Positions 1-8,651 are shown, counted from the first letter of the stretch. The stretch: DNA of 64,000 nucleotides from Gemmatimonadetes bacterium 2013_60CM_65_52 (GCA_002215645.1 NGFI01000008.1:416265-480264), one strand, 5' to 3'. Program-made: numbers and translations. The notes: generated by a model from the letters alone, not told the origin.

Positions 1-701
1 AAGGAGTCGCCGCCTATCCGATCGCGGTTGATCGATACATCCGCGACACGGGCGACGCGGGCATCGTCGACGAGCCCGCCGTCGCGGACGCGTTGTATCT
101 GGCCAGCGACGACCTGCGCGACCGGCGCGACGGTCGAGTGCCGCTTTACAGCACCGATGTCACGCCGGCGGGAACGCCGGCAGCACTCCCGTTTACCCTG
201 CACGCCAATGCCGCAGCGGCGATGGCGCTGGACATCCTGCGTCGTACGTTGGACGAAGAGGCGGCCCGCGAGGTCGAGGACCCGGCCGCGGTCCGCGCTG
301 CCATCAAACGCCACTTTGCCGCCGATCGCGATCCGAAGGCGCGCCTCGCCTCGGCGATCGATCTCACCGGCAAGCGCGCGGAGAATGACGATCCCGCCGC
401 GAGCGCCCTGTGGCTCCCGCTCTATGAGGCCATGGATCGGCACGAGTCGCTCTATCGTCGCACGGTGAAGGCGATTCCGGCCGACACGGAGTCCCTGGTA
501 CAGCGGATCGCGCAGTTGCTCGGGCCCGAGAGCGCGCGCGTTCTGGAATGGTTACGCCGCGCACCGCTCGATGGTGGATTGGCGGCGGAGCTCGTGACAG
601 AAGCGGGCGTGGCGGTGGCGAACGGTGGAGATGCCTCGCTGTCGGGGCTGCTTGCGGCGACCGCGTGGCATGCGGTGCACGTGCTTGGCGTAAGCGCTTG
701 A
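1..701 (+). CDS. C-terminal part of an unidentified protein, possibly an (alpha/alpha)6-barrel glycosidase
   Basis: The reading frame is open from the window edge (first whole codon at base 3) to TGA at 699-701, so the N-terminus is missing. The visible 232 residues are helical and Ala/Arg/Leu rich, without a signal peptide or membrane span. Two stretches recall six-hairpin glycosidases, in particular GH125-like mannosidases: PFTLHANAAAAMALDIL, and later NDDPAASALWLPLYEAMDRH followed by ESLYRRTVKAI. This resemblance is from memory of motif style only and is weak. The gene ends 21 bases before tRNA-Leu. Confidence 0.5.
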   Translation, partial: GVAAYPIAVDRYIRDTGDAGIVDEPAVADALYLASDDLRDRRDGRVPLYSTDVTPAGTPAALPFTLHANAAAAMALDILRRTLDEEAAREVEDPAAVRAAIKRHFAADRDPKARLASAIDLTGKRAENDDPAASALWLPLYEAMDRHESLYRRTVKAIPADTESLVQRIAQLLGPESARVLEWLRRAPLDGGLAAELVTEAGVAVANGGDASLSGLLAATAWHAVHVLGVSA

Positions 702-722
702 GCTCGTCGTACATTGGTCGCA

Positions 723-806
723 GCCGGGGTGGCGAAATTGGCAGACGCGAGGGACTTAAAATCCCTTGTCCGCAAGGACATCCGGGTTCGATCCCCGGTC
801 CCGGCA
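723..806 (+). tRNA. tRNA-Leu (UAA anticodon)
   Basis: This 84-base class II tRNA folds with a 7-bp acceptor stem (GCCGGGG at 723-729 with TCCCGGC at 799-805, one G-T pair), an AGGGA/TCCCT anticodon stem and a loop CTTAAAA with anticodon TAA at 757-759. The long variable arm GTCCGCAAGGAC is typical of tRNA-Leu, and the T arm CCGGG-TTCGATC-CCCGG is canonical. The discriminator is A806. The 3' CCA is not encoded (the next bases are TTT), so it must be added after transcription. Confidence 0.96.
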
Positions 807-839
807 TTTGTCGCACGGGCGCTAAGTGTCCATCGTTCC

Positions 840-868
840 TTGACTTTCGGCCTTGCGGCCGATAGAAT
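840..868 (+). promoter_or_regulatory. sigma70-type promoter of the XRE regulator gene
   Basis: TTGACT (840-845), a 17-base spacer and TAGAAT (863-868). The match to the housekeeping consensus is strong and it points at the XRE gene at 934. Transcription should start near 874-876, inside the palindrome at 873-891. Confidence 0.7.
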
Positions 869-872
869 TTGC

Positions 873-891
873 AACACACGTAGCGTGTGTT
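873..891 (+). promoter_or_regulatory. perfect palindrome at the transcription start, candidate operator
   Basis: AACACACG (873-880), TAG, CGTGTGTT (884-891): perfect 8-bp arms with a 3-base centre, beginning 5 bases after the -10 box. Bound protein there would block initiation, so self-regulation by the XRE protein encoded just downstream is plausible. A 5'-end RNA hairpin is the alternative. Confidence 0.5.
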
Positions 892-933
892 CGGGAGCCG
901 TTCGGCAAGCAAATCAGGCAGATTCTGCAACAT

Positions 934-1431
934 ATGTCATCCGTAGTCGTACTGGACAGGGACTCGCAGCAGGAAGCATTCGAGCTCACGGCGCTTGGCA
1001 AACGGCTCGAGATCCTGCGCATCGAGCGTGGCATCTCCAAGCAGGGGCTCGCCAGGCAGGCCGGTACGTCCCGCCAGCAGCTCTGGCGAGTGATGACCGG
1101 CAAATCCGAGCTCACCAGCTCGCTGCGCGACCGACTCGCGCGGGCGCTGACCGTGGAGCCCGCGGCCTTCGCCTCGTCACATGGTGACGGCGCGCATGCC
1201 GTCGCGCCAACGGTGGTTGCGCCGTCGCCGATCGCGCTCACCGTGAGTGAATATCTGAGCGACGTCTCGCACCTGGTGACCACGCTGCGCACCATGCCGG
1301 CCGGCGACAACGGACGGAAGCTCAAGCGCGCGCTCATCAATGCGCTCGAGGACGTCGCCGTGGAGTCGGGACGCGCGCTGCCGCTCGATTATTCCGAGGT
1401 GCATCGCCGCGTCCTCGCGGGAGATTTATAG
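934..1431 (+). CDS. XRE-family helix-turn-helix regulator
   Basis: A 165-residue protein with one Cro/C1-type helix-turn-helix at about residues 21-75 (GKRLEILRIERGISKQGLA, then TSRQQLWRVMTGK as the recognition part). It is followed by an Ala/Val-rich linker and a C-terminal helical region ending LPLDYSEVHRRVL, which has no recognised domain and may mediate dimers. The start ATG at 934 is preferred to an in-frame TTG at 853, which lies before the predicted transcription start. The gene has its own promoter and a palindrome at the start site, consistent with self-repression. Targets unknown; it is not obviously linked to the lysine operon 50 bases downstream. Confidence 0.8.
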   Translation: MSSVVVLDRDSQQEAFELTALGKRLEILRIERGISKQGLARQAGTSRQQLWRVMTGKSELTSSLRDRLARALTVEPAAFASSHGDGAHAVAPTVVAPSPIALTVSEYLSDVSHLVTTLRTMPAGDNGRKLKRALINALEDVAVESGRALPLDYSEVHRRVLAGDL

Positions 1432-1468
1432 GCGCGACCCTGACTGTCGGACGGTCTCATCCGCCGAC

Positions 1469-1474
1469 TATCTT
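1469..1474 (+). promoter_or_regulatory. -10 element for the lysine operon, probably leaderless
   Basis: TATCTT ends 7 bases before the ATG of the dapE-like gene, so transcription would begin at or within a base or two of the start codon. There is no clear -35 box at the right distance and no room for a lysine riboswitch. Confidence 0.4.
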
Positions 1475-1481
1475 GCGCCAC

Positions 1482-2477
1482 ATGACCGACGTCGTCGCGC
1501 TGGCAGCGGAACTGCTCGCCATACAATCGTCCACCGGTGCGGAAGGGCCCGCCGTCGATTTCGTGGCCCGCTGGCTCATCGCGCACGGATGGAACGTCAC
1601 CACGCAGGAAGTCAGCAAGGGCCGCGCAAACGTGTGGGCCTCGCGCGCCGGCGGTGGCGTCACGTTCTCCACGCATCTCGACACCGTGCCGCCGTTTCTT
1701 CCACCCAAGCTGGAAGGCACGCGTCTCTACGGCCGGGGAGCGTGCGACGCCAAGGGCATTGCCGCCGCCATGCTGTGCGCCGCCGAACGCCTTGCAGCGG
1801 CCGGCGAACAGCGCGTGGACCTGCTCTTCGTGGTTGGTGAAGAGAAGGGGAGCGACGGAGCTCGCGCCGCCAACCATCTGGCCGCCACCTCGCGCTTTCT
1901 CGTGAACGGAGAGCCGACGCAGAGCAAACTCGCCTCAGGCGCGAAGGGCTCGCAGCGCGTGATCGTCCGCACGCGCGGACGCGCGGCGCATTCCGCCTAT
2001 TCGGAGCTCGGTGCGTCCGCCATCGAGCCGATGCTCGCGTTGTTGCCAACGGTGCACAACCTGCCCCTGCCGTCGGACGACGTGCTGGGCGACACCACCG
2101 TCAACATCGGGACCATCCACGGCGGCACGGAGGCGAACATCGTTCCCGCTCTCTGCGAGTCCGAGCTGATGTTCCGCCTCGTGAGCGACGTCGGTCCACT
2201 GCGCGAGGCCGTCACCAGATGGGCCGAGGGAAAGGCGGAGCTGGAGTGGGGCTCGTACATCCCGCCGCAACGCTTCCACATCATCGACGGATTCGAGGTC
2301 GCGCCGGTGGCGTACACGTCGGACATTCCCTTGCTCGGCCGATGGGGTACGCCGCTGTTGTTCGGTCCGGGCTCTATCCACGTGGCACACACGACGCAGG
2401 AATTCATCGGTCTCGAGGAGCTGCGCTCGTCGGTGGATGCGTACGAGCAGATCGCCCGCGCTCTGTTGTCGTCATGA
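1482..2477 (+). CDS. dapE: M20-family metallodeacylase, probable succinyl-diaminopimelate desuccinylase (DapE role)
   Basis: A 331-residue zinc peptidase-family protein (ArgE/DapE/LysK group). The metal and catalytic residues are visible: His and Asp in STHLDTVPPF near residue 64, the metal Asp in GRGACDAKG, the catalytic Glu pair in VVGEEKGSDGA near 120, a metal Glu in NGEPTQ, and the last metal His in HVAHTTQEF. The central dimerisation part lies between about 165 and 275. ATG 1482 is chosen over TTG 1473 because it sits 7 bases after a good -10 box. It heads an operon with asd, lysC, dapB, dapA and dapD, and the last enzyme makes the N-succinyl intermediate, so desuccinylation of N-succinyl-LL-diaminopimelate is the likely role. 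An acetyl-ornithine or acetyl-lysine deacetylase cannot be excluded on sequence alone. Confidence 0.8.
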   Translation: MTDVVALAAELLAIQSSTGAEGPAVDFVARWLIAHGWNVTTQEVSKGRANVWASRAGGGVTFSTHLDTVPPFLPPKLEGTRLYGRGACDAKGIAAAMLCAAERLAAAGEQRVDLLFVVGEEKGSDGARAANHLAATSRFLVNGEPTQSKLASGAKGSQRVIVRTRGRAAHSAYSELGASAIEPMLALLPTVHNLPLPSDDVLGDTTVNIGTIHGGTEANIVPALCESELMFRLVSDVGPLREAVTRWAEGKAELEWGSYIPPQRFHIIDGFEVAPVAYTSDIPLLGRWGTPLLFGPGSIHVAHTTQEFIGLEELRSSVDAYEQIARALLSS

Positions 2478-3547
2478 GCGCCGCACCTTCACGCCGAATT
2501 CCGGTCGCGGTCCTGGGTGCCACGGGTGCCGTGGGGCAGACGTTCATCCGCCTGCTCGCGAACCACCCGTGGTTCGAGCTCGCGGAGCTCGCCGCATCGG
2601 AGCGCTCCGCGGGACGTCCGTATCGCGAGGCGGCCCGGTGGGTCGGCGCCAATGCGATGCCCGCGCAGGTGGGCGGAATGACCGTACGCAATTGCACGCC
2701 AGCCGAAGTCGGTGCGCCGATCGTCTTCTCTGCGCTCGATGCATCGGCGGCAGGCGAGGTGGAAGCGGCGTTTGCCGCAGCCGGCCGGCTCGTGCTCTCC
2801 AACGCGAAGAACTACCGCATGGAGGCCGACGTGCCGCTCGTCATTCCCGAGGTGAACTCCGATCATCTCGCGCTGCTCGACACGCAGCGAGCCGTACGCG
2901 GCTGGAAAGGCGGCATCGTCACGAACGCGAACTGCGCGGCCATCATGGCCGTGATGGGGCTTGCACCACTCCACTCGGCGTTCGGCATCCGGAAGCTGTT
3001 CATTGCCACGATGCAGGCCGTCTCCGGCGCCGGCTATCCCGGCGTGCCGTCGCTCGACATTCTCGGCAACGTCGTTCCCTACATCTCCGGCGAGGAAGCA
3101 AAGATCGAGACGGAGATCCAGAAGATGCTCGGGCGGCGTATCGACGATCGCATCGAGGCGGCGCCGATCACGATCAGTGCGCACGCGAATCGCGTCGCTG
3201 TCGAGAACGGCCACACGGTCTGTCTGTCCGTCGGTTTCGAGCGACGTGTCTCGGCCGACGAGGCGCTCGACGCGCTGCGCTCGTGGCGCGGCGATGCGGC
3301 AGCGCGCGGGCTTCCCAGCTCGCCGGAGATGCCGCTCGTGGTGAGCGACCTCCCCGATCGTCCGCAGCCGCGACGTGACGTGGAGCTCGGCGGCGGCATG
3401 ACGGTCACCGTCGGACGCGTGCGCGGCGATGCGTTGTTCGACGTGAAGCTGGTGGCGATGGGACACAATACGATTCGCGGCGCGGCTGGCGCGTCGGTCC
3501 TCAACGCGGAGCTCCTCGTCGCAACGGACCGGGTGAAGACAGCGTGA
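2474..3547 (+). CDS. asd: aspartate-semialdehyde dehydrogenase (archaeal/fungal type)
   Basis: A 357-residue enzyme that reduces aspartyl phosphate to aspartate semialdehyde with NADPH, the second step towards lysine, threonine and methionine. N-terminal Rossmann motif LGATGAVGQ at 14-22; the catalytic Cys is in TNANCAAIMA (about residue 154) and the active-site His in ISAHANRVAVENGH (about 237). The NANC signature and the conserved GVPSLDILGN and ISGEEAKIETE segments mark the archaeal/fungal subfamily rather than the Gram-negative type. The ATG overlaps the stop of dapE (ATGA) and the gene end overlaps lysC, so it is translationally coupled on both sides. Confidence 0.93.
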   Translation: MSAAPSRRIPVAVLGATGAVGQTFIRLLANHPWFELAELAASERSAGRPYREAARWVGANAMPAQVGGMTVRNCTPAEVGAPIVFSALDASAAGEVEAAFAAAGRLVLSNAKNYRMEADVPLVIPEVNSDHLALLDTQRAVRGWKGGIVTNANCAAIMAVMGLAPLHSAFGIRKLFIATMQAVSGAGYPGVPSLDILGNVVPYISGEEAKIETEIQKMLGRRIDDRIEAAPITISAHANRVAVENGHTVCLSVGFERRVSADEALDALRSWRGDAAARGLPSSPEMPLVVSDLPDRPQPRRDVELGGGMTVTVGRVRGDALFDVKLVAMGHNTIRGAAGASVLNAELLVATDRVKTA

Positions 3548-4911
3548 TCGTCTGCAAGTTCGGCGGCACGTCCGTCGCCGACGCGTCCGCCATCGTGCGG
3601 GCTGCTGCGATCATCGCGCAGCGCCGCGCGCGCATGCCCGTGGTGGTCGTCAGCGCGCTCGGCGGCGCGACGAATCAGCTCGTGCAGGTCGCCGAACAAT
3701 CCGCCGGGGGACAGCTCATCGGGGCGCTTCGCGCGGTGGAAGCGTTACGCGACCGCCACCTTACGCAAGCCGACATTCTACTGCGTGACGACCCGGCGGT
3801 GCTCGCGGACGTGTCGGGAGAGCTTTCGGCCATGTTCGACGAGCTGGCCGCGCTCGCCGAGGCGCTTCGGACGCTGGGCGATCTCACGCCCCGATCACTC
3901 GATGCGATCGCGTCGCTGGGCGAGCAGCTCTCCTCCGTGCTCGTCGTCGCGGCGTTCCGCTTGCACGGCCTTGCCGCGGATCACGTGGATGCGCGCGAAG
4001 TCATGATCACCGACTCGCAGTTCACGCGCGCGGAACCTCAGGTGGATGCGATTACCGAGGCGGCGCAACGCGTGCTGATGCCGATCGTGCGCGCGGGACG
4101 CATTCCGGTGATGGGTGGATTCATCGGCTCGGCGCAGGGCACGGGCGTCACGACGACGCTCGGCCGTGGCGGCTCCGACTACAGCGCATCGCTTGTAGGT
4201 GCGGCGCTCCAGGCCGAGGCCATCGAAATCTGGACGGATGTGGACGGCATGCTCACCGCCGATCCGCGCGTGGTGGCCGGCGCGCAGCTCATCGAGCGCA
4301 TCGGCTTCGAGGAGGCGAGCGAGCTCGCGTCGTTCGGTGCGAAGGTCCTGCATCCGAATACCATCGCGCCCGCGGTCACGCGCGGCATTCCGGTATGGGT
4401 GCTCAACTCCGGCAAGCCGCATGGCAGTGGCACGCTCATCACGTTCGAGGCGCCACGGCGTCCGGTGACCGCCATTGCGGGGAAGAGCGGCGTGACCCTG
4501 CTCAAGGTGCGCAGTCCACGCATGCTCCTCACCGAGGGCTTCATGCGCTCGCTCTTCGAGGTGTTTGAGCGGCATCGCACGTCGGTAGACGTCGTCGCCA
4601 CGTCCGAGGTGAGTGTGTCGGTCACCATCGACGACGCAACGCGCCTGGAGGCGCTCGTCGTGGATCTCCAGACGCTCGGCGACGTGACGATGGAGCGGAA
4701 CCGCGGCATCGTTTCCATCGTGGGGAACGGACTCAGCGACGGCGGCTCGGCCATGTCGCGCGCGCTGGAGGCGATCGGCGACTTGCGCGTGTACATGCTT
4801 TCGCTCAGCTCGAGCGGCATCAACCTCACGGTGGTGGTGGACGGCGCGCAGGTGCATCCGGCCATGCAACGCCTCCACGAGGCGTTCTTCGGCCAGGGTG
4901 GTGACGCATGA
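3544..4911 (+). CDS. lysC: aspartate kinase, monofunctional
   Basis: A 455-residue enzyme that phosphorylates L-aspartate, the committed step of the aspartate family. The kinase signature KFGGTSV is at residues 5-11, the nucleotide-binding GRGGSDYSA near 207, followed by IEIWTDVDGMLTADPR. Residues from about 310 to the end form two ACT domains (KVRSPRML..., then VSIVGNGLSDGGSAMSRAL), the usual site of lysine or threonine feedback. Its length fits the single-enzyme LysC class; no homoserine dehydrogenase is fused. The start is GTG within the GTGA overlap with asd, and the end overlaps dapB by ATGA. Confidence 0.95.
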   Translation: MIVCKFGGTSVADASAIVRAAAIIAQRRARMPVVVVSALGGATNQLVQVAEQSAGGQLIGALRAVEALRDRHLTQADILLRDDPAVLADVSGELSAMFDELAALAEALRTLGDLTPRSLDAIASLGEQLSSVLVVAAFRLHGLAADHVDAREVMITDSQFTRAEPQVDAITEAAQRVLMPIVRAGRIPVMGGFIGSAQGTGVTTTLGRGGSDYSASLVGAALQAEAIEIWTDVDGMLTADPRVVAGAQLIERIGFEEASELASFGAKVLHPNTIAPAVTRGIPVWVLNSGKPHGSGTLITFEAPRRPVTAIAGKSGVTLLKVRSPRMLLTEGFMRSLFEVFERHRTSVDVVATSEVSVSVTIDDATRLEALVVDLQTLGDVTMERNRGIVSIVGNGLSDGGSAMSRALEAIGDLRVYMLSLSSSGINLTVVVDGAQVHPAMQRLHEAFFGQGGDA

Positions 4912-5615
4912 ACGAGGTTCGCATCGCGCTCGTGGGGATGGGTCGCATGGGTCAGGCTCTCGCCGCGCTCGCGCCGGCCCACGGGTGTCGCGTCGTCGCC
5001 GAAATCGATCGTTCGCACGGATCGGCGCACGCGGTCACTCGCGAAACGCTCCGCGACGCTCAGGTCGCCATCGACTTCACGACACCGGACGCCGCACCGG
5101 ACAACATCCGAGCGTGCCTCTTGGCGGGATGTCCGATCGTGGTCGGCACAACCGGGTGGTACGATCAACTTCCCACGCTGCGTGAGGAGGTGTTGTTCGC
5201 GCAGGGTACGATGCTCGCCGCGCCCAACTTTTCTGTCGGGGTCGCGGTGTTTCATCGCGTCGTAGCGGAGGCCGCTCGACTGCTCGCTGGTCTGCCGTCG
5301 TTCGAGCCGCATCTCGTCGAAACACATCATAGCGCGAAGAAGGATGCACCGTCCGGAACGGCAGCATCAATTGCGCGTGCCGTGCACGAATCGAGCGGAC
5401 TGGAGCTGCCGATCACGAGCGTCCGCGTCGGCTCGGTGCCGGGGACGCATGAAGTCATCTTCGACGCGCCGTATGAGCAGGTGCGACTCACCCATGAGGC
5501 GCGCGACCGCCGCGTCTTCGCCGAAGGTGCGTTGATTGCGGCGCGTTGGTTGGTGGGCCGTCAAGGTGTGTTCACGATGCAGGACGTACTATCCGCGCCC
5601 GCGGGAGGCCGCTGA
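4908..5615 (+). CDS. dapB: 4-hydroxy-tetrahydrodipicolinate reductase
   Basis: A 235-residue enzyme reducing 4-hydroxy-tetrahydrodipicolinate to tetrahydrodipicolinate with NAD(P)H. The dinucleotide motif VGMGRMGQ lies at 9-16, VVGTTGW near 78, APNFSVGV near 105, and the catalytic signature ETHHSAKKDAPSGTA at about 138-152. It is slightly shorter than E. coli DapB (273), as in many other phyla. It overlaps lysC by ATGA and dapA by one base (TGATG). Confidence 0.93.
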   Translation: MNEVRIALVGMGRMGQALAALAPAHGCRVVAEIDRSHGSAHAVTRETLRDAQVAIDFTTPDAAPDNIRACLLAGCPIVVGTTGWYDQLPTLREEVLFAQGTMLAAPNFSVGVAVFHRVVAEAARLLAGLPSFEPHLVETHHSAKKDAPSGTAASIARAVHESSGLELPITSVRVGSVPGTHEVIFDAPYEQVRLTHEARDRRVFAEGALIAARWLVGRQGVFTMQDVLSAPAGGR

Positions 5616-6502
5616 TGGATTCACGACTGGTTGGCTGCGGCACGGCGCTCGTCACTCCCTTCGTGCCCGGTGGTGCCGTGGACGAGCGTGCGCTCCGAGG
5701 GCTGGTGGACTGGCAGATCGACGAAGGCATCGATTTCCTCGTTCCATGCGGATCCACGGGCGAAGCCGCCACGATGAGCGTTGACGAGCACGTTCGGGTG
5801 GTTGAGATCACCGCCCAGCAGGCGAAGGAAAGGGTGCCGGTCGTCGCCGGCGCCGGCTCCAACGACACGGTGAAGGCCATCGAGCTGTCGCGTCGCGTGC
5901 GCGAGGTTGGAGCGACGCACCTCCTGCACGTCTCGCCGATGTACAGCAAGCCACCGCAACGCGGCATCGTCGCGCACTTTACCGCCATCGCGGACGCTGT
6001 GGATCTTCCCATCATCTTGTACAACGTGCCGAGCCGCACCGGTGGCAACATCGACGCCTCGACCACGCGAGAGCTGTCGCGCCATCCGCGCATCGTGGGC
6101 ATCAAGGAGGCGTCCGGCAACCTCGCACAGGTCACCGACTGCATGAGCGCTCGCAACGCCAGCTTCACGGTCCTCTCGGGGGACGACGAGCTCACACTTC
6201 CCATTCTCGCCCTAGGCGGAGACGGGCTCATCTCGGTCATCTCCAACGCGACTCCGCGGTTGATGACGCAGCTCGTCCGCGCCGGGCGTGAAGGGCGCTT
6301 CGACGAAGCGCGCGCGGTTCACGAGCAACTGCTCCCCTGGATGCGGGCCGCGTTCGTGGAGTCCAATCCGCTGCCGGTAAAGGCCGCCCTGGCGATGCTC
6401 GGAAAGTGTGAGAACGTCTTGCGCTCGCCGCTCGTTCCTCTGGCGGATGGCAGGTACGACCTCGTGCGCGACGCGTTACGCGCTGCGGGCGCGCTACAGT
6501 GA
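5615..6502 (+). CDS. dapA: 4-hydroxy-tetrahydrodipicolinate synthase
   Basis: A 295-residue TIM-barrel aldolase condensing pyruvate with aspartate semialdehyde. The catalytic Tyr is in IILYNVPSRTGG (Y136), the Schiff-base Lys in VGIKEASGN (K164), and GSTGEAATMS near 47-56 supplies the conserved Thr-Gly-Glu. The ATG at 5615 is chosen because it overlaps the dapB stop in TGATG, and earlier in-frame starts would run deep into dapB. The final GTGA couples it to dapD. It competes with dapB for a shared flux, so adjacency is functional. Confidence 0.94.
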   Translation: MDSRLVGCGTALVTPFVPGGAVDERALRGLVDWQIDEGIDFLVPCGSTGEAATMSVDEHVRVVEITAQQAKERVPVVAGAGSNDTVKAIELSRRVREVGATHLLHVSPMYSKPPQRGIVAHFTAIADAVDLPIILYNVPSRTGGNIDASTTRELSRHPRIVGIKEASGNLAQVTDCMSARNASFTVLSGDDELTLPILALGGDGLISVISNATPRLMTQLVRAGREGRFDEARAVHEQLLPWMRAAFVESNPLPVKAALAMLGKCENVLRSPLVPLADGRYDLVRDALRAAGALQ

Positions 6503-7380
6503 CGCGGACGGCATCGCGCACCATGGACGAGTCGTTCACTGCCGAGGTACTCGGTTATGCAGACACGCCGGCGGGCCAGCCGTTGCCACCGGAGGCCGAG
6601 CATGCGGTGGACGCGCTGCTCACGGCGCTGGAACGCGGCGACGTCCGCGCCGCCGAGCGCGATGCAACCGGTCGCTGGACCGCCGTCACCTGGGTGAAGC
6701 GCGGCATTCTGCTCGGCTTCCGAGTCGGCCGCGTGGTGGACATGTCACTCGGCGGTCATCACGGCGAGCCGCGCTTCACGTTCTTCGACAAGCATGTGTA
6801 TCCGCCGAGGGGGCTGACCCTCGACGACGGAGTGCGCATCGTGCCAGGAGGGTCGTCCGTCCGGCGCGGCGTATATCTCGCTCCCGGCGTCGTCTGCATG
6901 CCGCCGATGTACGTGAACGTCGGCGCGTGGATCGGAGCGGGGACGATGGTGGATTCGCACGCGCTCGTGGGCTCGTGTGCGCAGATCGGGGAGCGCGTGC
7001 ATCTGAGTGCGGCGGCCCAGATCGGCGGCGTGCTGGAGCCGGTCAACGCCTCGCCGGTCGTCATCGAGGACGACGCGCTGGTCGGTGGAAATTGCGGCGT
7101 GTATGAAGGCACGATCGTGCGTGAGCGCGCTGTGCTGGCGGCGGGCGTCGTGCTGACGCGGGGTACTCCCGTCTACGATCTCGTCAACGAGCGGGTGATT
7201 CGCGGCACGGCAGACGTGCCGCTCGAGATTCCCGCCGGTGCTGTCGTAGTGCCCGGCGCGCGCCGCGTCGCCGCCGGGTGGGGAGCGGAGCAAGGGCTTT
7301 CGCTCCAGACACCGGTGATCGTGAAGTACCGCGACGAGCGCACCGACCTCGCAACGACGTTGGAAGGATGGCTCCGCTGA
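6499..7380 (+). CDS. dapD: 2,3,4,5-tetrahydropyridine-2,6-dicarboxylate N-succinyltransferase
   Basis: A 293-residue acyltransferase that succinylates tetrahydrodipicolinate, committing this organism to the succinylase branch of diaminopimelate synthesis. An N-terminal helical domain (about 1-100) precedes a left-handed beta-helix of hexapeptide repeats (about 110-255), with VRRGVYLAPGVVCMPPMYVN, WIGAGTMVDSHALVGSCAQI and HLSAAAQIGGVLEP as the family signatures. The GTG start at 6499 sits in a GTGA overlap with dapA; an ATG eight codons in (6523) is an alternative. The end overlaps aroA by 13 bases. The aminotransferase (DapC) and epimerase (DapF) are not in the window. Confidence 0.93.
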   Translation: MTRTASRTMDESFTAEVLGYADTPAGQPLPPEAEHAVDALLTALERGDVRAAERDATGRWTAVTWVKRGILLGFRVGRVVDMSLGGHHGEPRFTFFDKHVYPPRGLTLDDGVRIVPGGSSVRRGVYLAPGVVCMPPMYVNVGAWIGAGTMVDSHALVGSCAQIGERVHLSAAAQIGGVLEPVNASPVVIEDDALVGGNCGVYEGTIVRERAVLAAGVVLTRGTPVYDLVNERVIRGTADVPLEIPAGAVVVPGARRVAAGWGAEQGLSLQTPVIVKYRDERTDLATTLEGWLR

Positions 7381-8651
7381 CTGGTTCACGATTCCACGTT
7401 GCCGGTGAGCTTCGTGTTCCCGGCGACAAGTCGATCTCCCATCGCGCGCTCATCTGTTCGGCCCTCGCAAGCGGGCCTTCGCGAGTCAGCGCGATTCTCC
7501 CGTCGGCGGACGTGCATTCCACCGCGGGCGTGTTACGCGCGCTCGGCGTCTCCATTCCGCCGCTTGGGCCGTCGATCGAGATCCAGGGCGTCGGTGTTCA
7601 GGGTCTGCGTGCTCCGAGCGTCGATCTCGACTGCGGCAACAGCGGGACGTCCGCCCGCTTGCTGTCCGGCATCGTTGCGGGTGCGGGCCTGCGTGGCCGC
7701 TTCGTGGGAGACGCAAGCCTCAGTCGCCGACCGATGCGTCGCGTGCAAGGCCCGCTCGAGGCGATGGGCGCTTCCGTCACGCCGAGCGCGTCGGGTGGCT
7801 TGCCGATGGTGGTGGAAGGCGGTTCGCTCACCGACATCGAGTGGAACAACGAAACCTCGAGCGCGCAGGTGAAGAGCTGCATTCTGCTCGCGGCGCTTTG
7901 CGGAGGCGTCGAGGCAACGGTTCGCGAGCCCACGCGGTCGCGGGATCACACCGAGCGCATGTTCGCGGCGCACGGTGTCGAGGTCTGGGTGAATGACGAC
8001 GCGGTGCTGCTGCCCGGCGGACAATCGTTGTCGCCGCTCGATCTCGAGGTGCCCGGCGATCCGTCGTCGGCCTCGTTCTTCGCGGCCCTTGCCGCGCTTG
8101 CTCCGCAGGGAGAGCTCCGTCTCGCGGACGTGTGCGTGAACGAGACGCGAACGGGCTTCCTTGCCGCGCTCGCACGAATGGGCAGCGACGTTTCGCTCGA
8201 CGACAAGGTGCAGCGCCACGGCGAATGGGTCGCGAGCGTCAACGTGCGGGGCGGTCGAACGCTGCGGGGCATCACGATTCCACCAGCGGCGATTCCGACT
8301 CTCATCGACGAGCTGCCGTTGCTTGCGTGCCTCGGCGCCTACGCCGAAGGCGAGACGCGTGTCACGGGCGCTGCCGAGCTTCGCGTGAAGGAGAGCGACC
8401 GGATCACGGCAGTGGTCTCGAATCTCAGAGGACTTGGCGCGCAGGCCGAAGAGCTGGAGGACGGATTCGTCGTACACGGCACGCAGCCCCGTCTTCGCGG
8501 CTCCGTGGTCACGCACGGCGATCACCGGCTGGCGATGGCGTTCGGCATATTGGCGACGCTGCCCGGCAACGAGATTGCCATCGACGATCGCGACTGCGTC
8601 GCCGTGTCCTATCCGAGCTTCTGGAGCGATCTCGTGAAGGTCGTGCAGTGA
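7368..8651 (+). CDS. aroA: 3-phosphoshikimate 1-carboxyvinyltransferase (EPSP synthase)
   Basis: A 427-residue enzyme transferring enolpyruvate from PEP to shikimate 3-phosphate in aromatic amino acid synthesis. Visible: the N-terminal PGDKSISHRAL (K21, S22, R26), LDCGNSGTSARLLSGI with the family Gly-Asn-Ser-Gly-Thr, GDASLSRRPM, the DHTERMFAAHG segment, GDPSSASFF, and the C-terminal KESDRI and GDHRLAMAFG. The ATG at 7368 lies inside the end of dapD (13-base overlap); an extension upstream would have no homology. The stop overlaps cmk by GTGA. Confidence 0.95.
   Translation: MAPLTGSRFHVAGELRVPGDKSISHRALICSALASGPSRVSAILPSADVHSTAGVLRALGVSIPPLGPSIEIQGVGVQGLRAPSVDLDCGNSGTSARLLSGIVAGAGLRGRFVGDASLSRRPMRRVQGPLEAMGASVTPSASGGLPMVVEGGSLTDIEWNNETSSAQVKSCILLAALCGGVEATVREPTRSRDHTERMFAAHGVEVWVNDDAVLLPGGQSLSPLDLEVPGDPSSASFFAALAALAPQGELRLADVCVNETRTGFLAALARMGSDVSLDDKVQRHGEWVASVNVRGGRTLRGITIPPAAIPTLIDELPLLACLGAYAEGETRVTGAAELRVKESDRITAVVSNLRGLGAQAEELEDGFVVHGTQPRLRGSVVTHGDHRLAMAFGILATLPGNEIAIDDRDCVAVSYPSFWSDLVKVVQ

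Noticed and set aside
853..933. N-terminal extension of the XRE regulator from TTG 853
   Set aside because: The extension lies in the promoter and palindrome, upstream of the predicted transcription start.
1432..1481. Lysine riboswitch upstream of the dap operon
   Set aside because: The gap is 50 bases and the likely start site is next to the ATG; a riboswitch of about 170 bases cannot fit.
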